Assembly (NCBI GenBank): GCA_947490145.1
Contig: CANLGD010000015.1
Coordinates: 1 to 50,859, forward strand
Direction: 5' to 3'
Source of the DNA: Flavobacteriia bacterium
GTDB taxonomy: Bacteria > Bacteroidota > Bacteroidia > Flavobacteriales_D > Crocinitomicaceae
DNA: 50,859 bases
The notes below the pieces were generated by a model, which was not told where the DNA came from, made no database searches, and saw only the letters and a list, made by a program, of their open reading frames with translations. Position numbers and translations under genes: made by a program. This document shows, piece by piece, positions 50,062-50,859 of this stretch (its first letter is position 1; every line of letters starts with the position of its first letter).

Positions 50062-50859
50062 TTAAATTAATTTACCACTAAATATATATATTGCAAAAGC
50101 AACCGTATTTATCATAAAAAAGATTGAAATATATTTAACAGCTGTTTTATTCAAGTTGCCAAAAAGGACATCTTTTGAATTTTTTTTACACAAATATGCA
50201 TAATAATTGTGTGTCATAGAGTAAATTCCAAAAAGCATTCCACTAATAATATAATGAATTTCAAACCCATTCCAAAATCCCATTAGCGTGAAAGTTAAAA
50301 ATAACGCAATACTTTGACGTTGAATTGAAGTAAAAATTTTTCTTGTTGTGAGTTCTTTAAAAATTGGCTTGAAGAAATAATCATTCAACCAATCACCTAA
50401 ACTTTTATGCCATTTTTGCCAAAATTCTTTTGGATTTAGTGCTAAAAACGGTTTATCAAAATTAAAAGGAACTTGAATTCCAATCATGTAACCAAAACCC
50501 ATTGCTAAAAGTGAATATCCTGCAAAGTCAAAAAATAAATAAGAAACGTAAGAATACATATATGAAATATGATAAATAATCATATTTGACTGATCTAAAT
50601 GATTGATTATCAAATTGAAAATTGCGTAGGCGAAAATATATTTAAAAACCAAACCTTTAACAAAATACTCCAATCCTTTATTGAAATTTTCTTGATTTAA
50701 ATTTAAAAAACCATTTTGAATGTTATTCTGAAAACGAGCGTATCTATCAATAGGACCAATCAGTAACGTAGGAGTAAATGCATTGAAATTGAAGTAACTA
50801 ATAAAACTTATTTTTTCTTCAGAATTTCTTTCGTCAATATGAATTTGAATCATTTTAAA
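50062..50859 (-). CDS. dltB: DltB-like MBOAT family acyltransferase, C-terminal part (cut by window edge)
   Basis: The frame remains open to the right edge, so about 265 C-terminal residues are visible of an expected 380-400. An internal Met near 50853 is unlikely to be the start because the normal N-terminal helices are missing. MBOAT motifs are clear: FTPTLLIGPIDRYARFQNN, FFDFAGYSLLAMGFGYMIGIQVPFNFDKPFLA, PKEFWQKWHKSLGDWLNDYFFKPI and GFWNGFEIHYIISGMLFG with the membrane-embedded catalytic His. About six hydrophobic segments remain. Adjacent dltA points to DltB rather than an alginate-type acetylase (AlgI). Confidence 0.82.
   Translation of the reverse strand, partial: FKMIQIHIDERNSEEKISFISYFNFNAFTPTLLIGPIDRYARFQNNIQNGFLNLNQENFNKGLEYFVKGLVFKYIFAYAIFNLIINHLDQSNMIIYHISYMYSYVSYLFFDFAGYSLLAMGFGYMIGIQVPFNFDKPFLALNPKEFWQKWHKSLGDWLNDYFFKPIFKELTTRKIFTSIQRQSIALFLTFTLMGFWNGFEIHYIISGMLFGIYSMTHNYYAYLCKKNSKDVLFGNLNKTAVKYISIFFMINTVAFAIYIFSGKLI

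Noticed and set aside
1-50859. tRNA, rRNA, CRISPR arrays, prophage or integrated-element boundaries
   Set aside because: I read the intergenic regions by eye and found no cloverleaf with a GTTCGA-type arm, no rRNA sequence, no spaced repeats of CRISPR type, and no integrase. A covariance-model search was not possible.

Overview
The window is AT-rich chromosomal DNA from a member of the Bacteroidota, most likely Flavobacteriales. The signs are promoters with the TAnnTTTG -7 box, a PorP/SprF protein beside a giant PKD protein with a type IX secretion (T9SS) C-terminal domain, a fused MurF-alanine racemase, a DUF4270 lipoprotein and LptF/G-type permeases. No tRNA, rRNA, CRISPR array, prophage or intact insertion sequence was seen. 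Most of the window is housekeeping core.

Layout. 1-683: start of a CotH-like secreted protein (cut by the left edge). 770-5954: sigma-70-family factor, membrane glycosyltransferase, tgt, an LptG-like permease and a DUF481-like outer-membrane protein. 6092-8916: rpsF-rpsR-rplI then dnaB. 8992-10248: secreted protein often mislabelled asparagine synthetase B. 10315-10476: a previously hidden transposase C-terminal remnant directly after the stop of murF-alr (10477-12777). panC (12871-13710) is divergent from a glycogen-synthase-like gene, DUF4270 lipoprotein and glmS (13830-17820). Then a cold-shock-domain gene with a strong 5' UTR hairpin, convergent dnaK, a T9SS type A cargo, yceI with an operator-like palindrome, and a small secreted protein.

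22746-31533 is a translationally coupled leftward unit: 2282-residue PKD/Ig adhesin-like T9SS cargo, PorP/SprF partner and CPBP intramembrane protease, joined by two 4-bp overlaps. 31847-37109 is amino acid catabolism: ALDH7-type aldehyde dehydrogenase, hpd and hmgA (tyrosine to maleylacetoacetate) and a threonine dehydrogenase. 37260-40748: MORN-repeat protein, leucyl aminopeptidase, pdxA. 40887-45736: fatty acid start-up cluster yceD-rpmF-plsX-fabH-accB-accC. 45788-47506: ECF sigma / anti-sigma / periplasmic helper operon, with two matching ECF-type promoter motifs. 47652-50859: a TIGR01777-type SDR protein, then dltA and partial dltB, a D-alanylation pair unusual in a Gram-negative.

The strongest candidates for new biology are the cold-shock leader hairpin, the AAACC-N16-GTC(T/A)AA promoter pair of the ECF operon, the T9SS cargo/PorP/CPBP protease coupling with an ABCABCA repeat array inside the cargo, the Tgt that has lost its zinc cysteines, and the dltAB pair. 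These are readings from sequence alone; no database or structure search was run.
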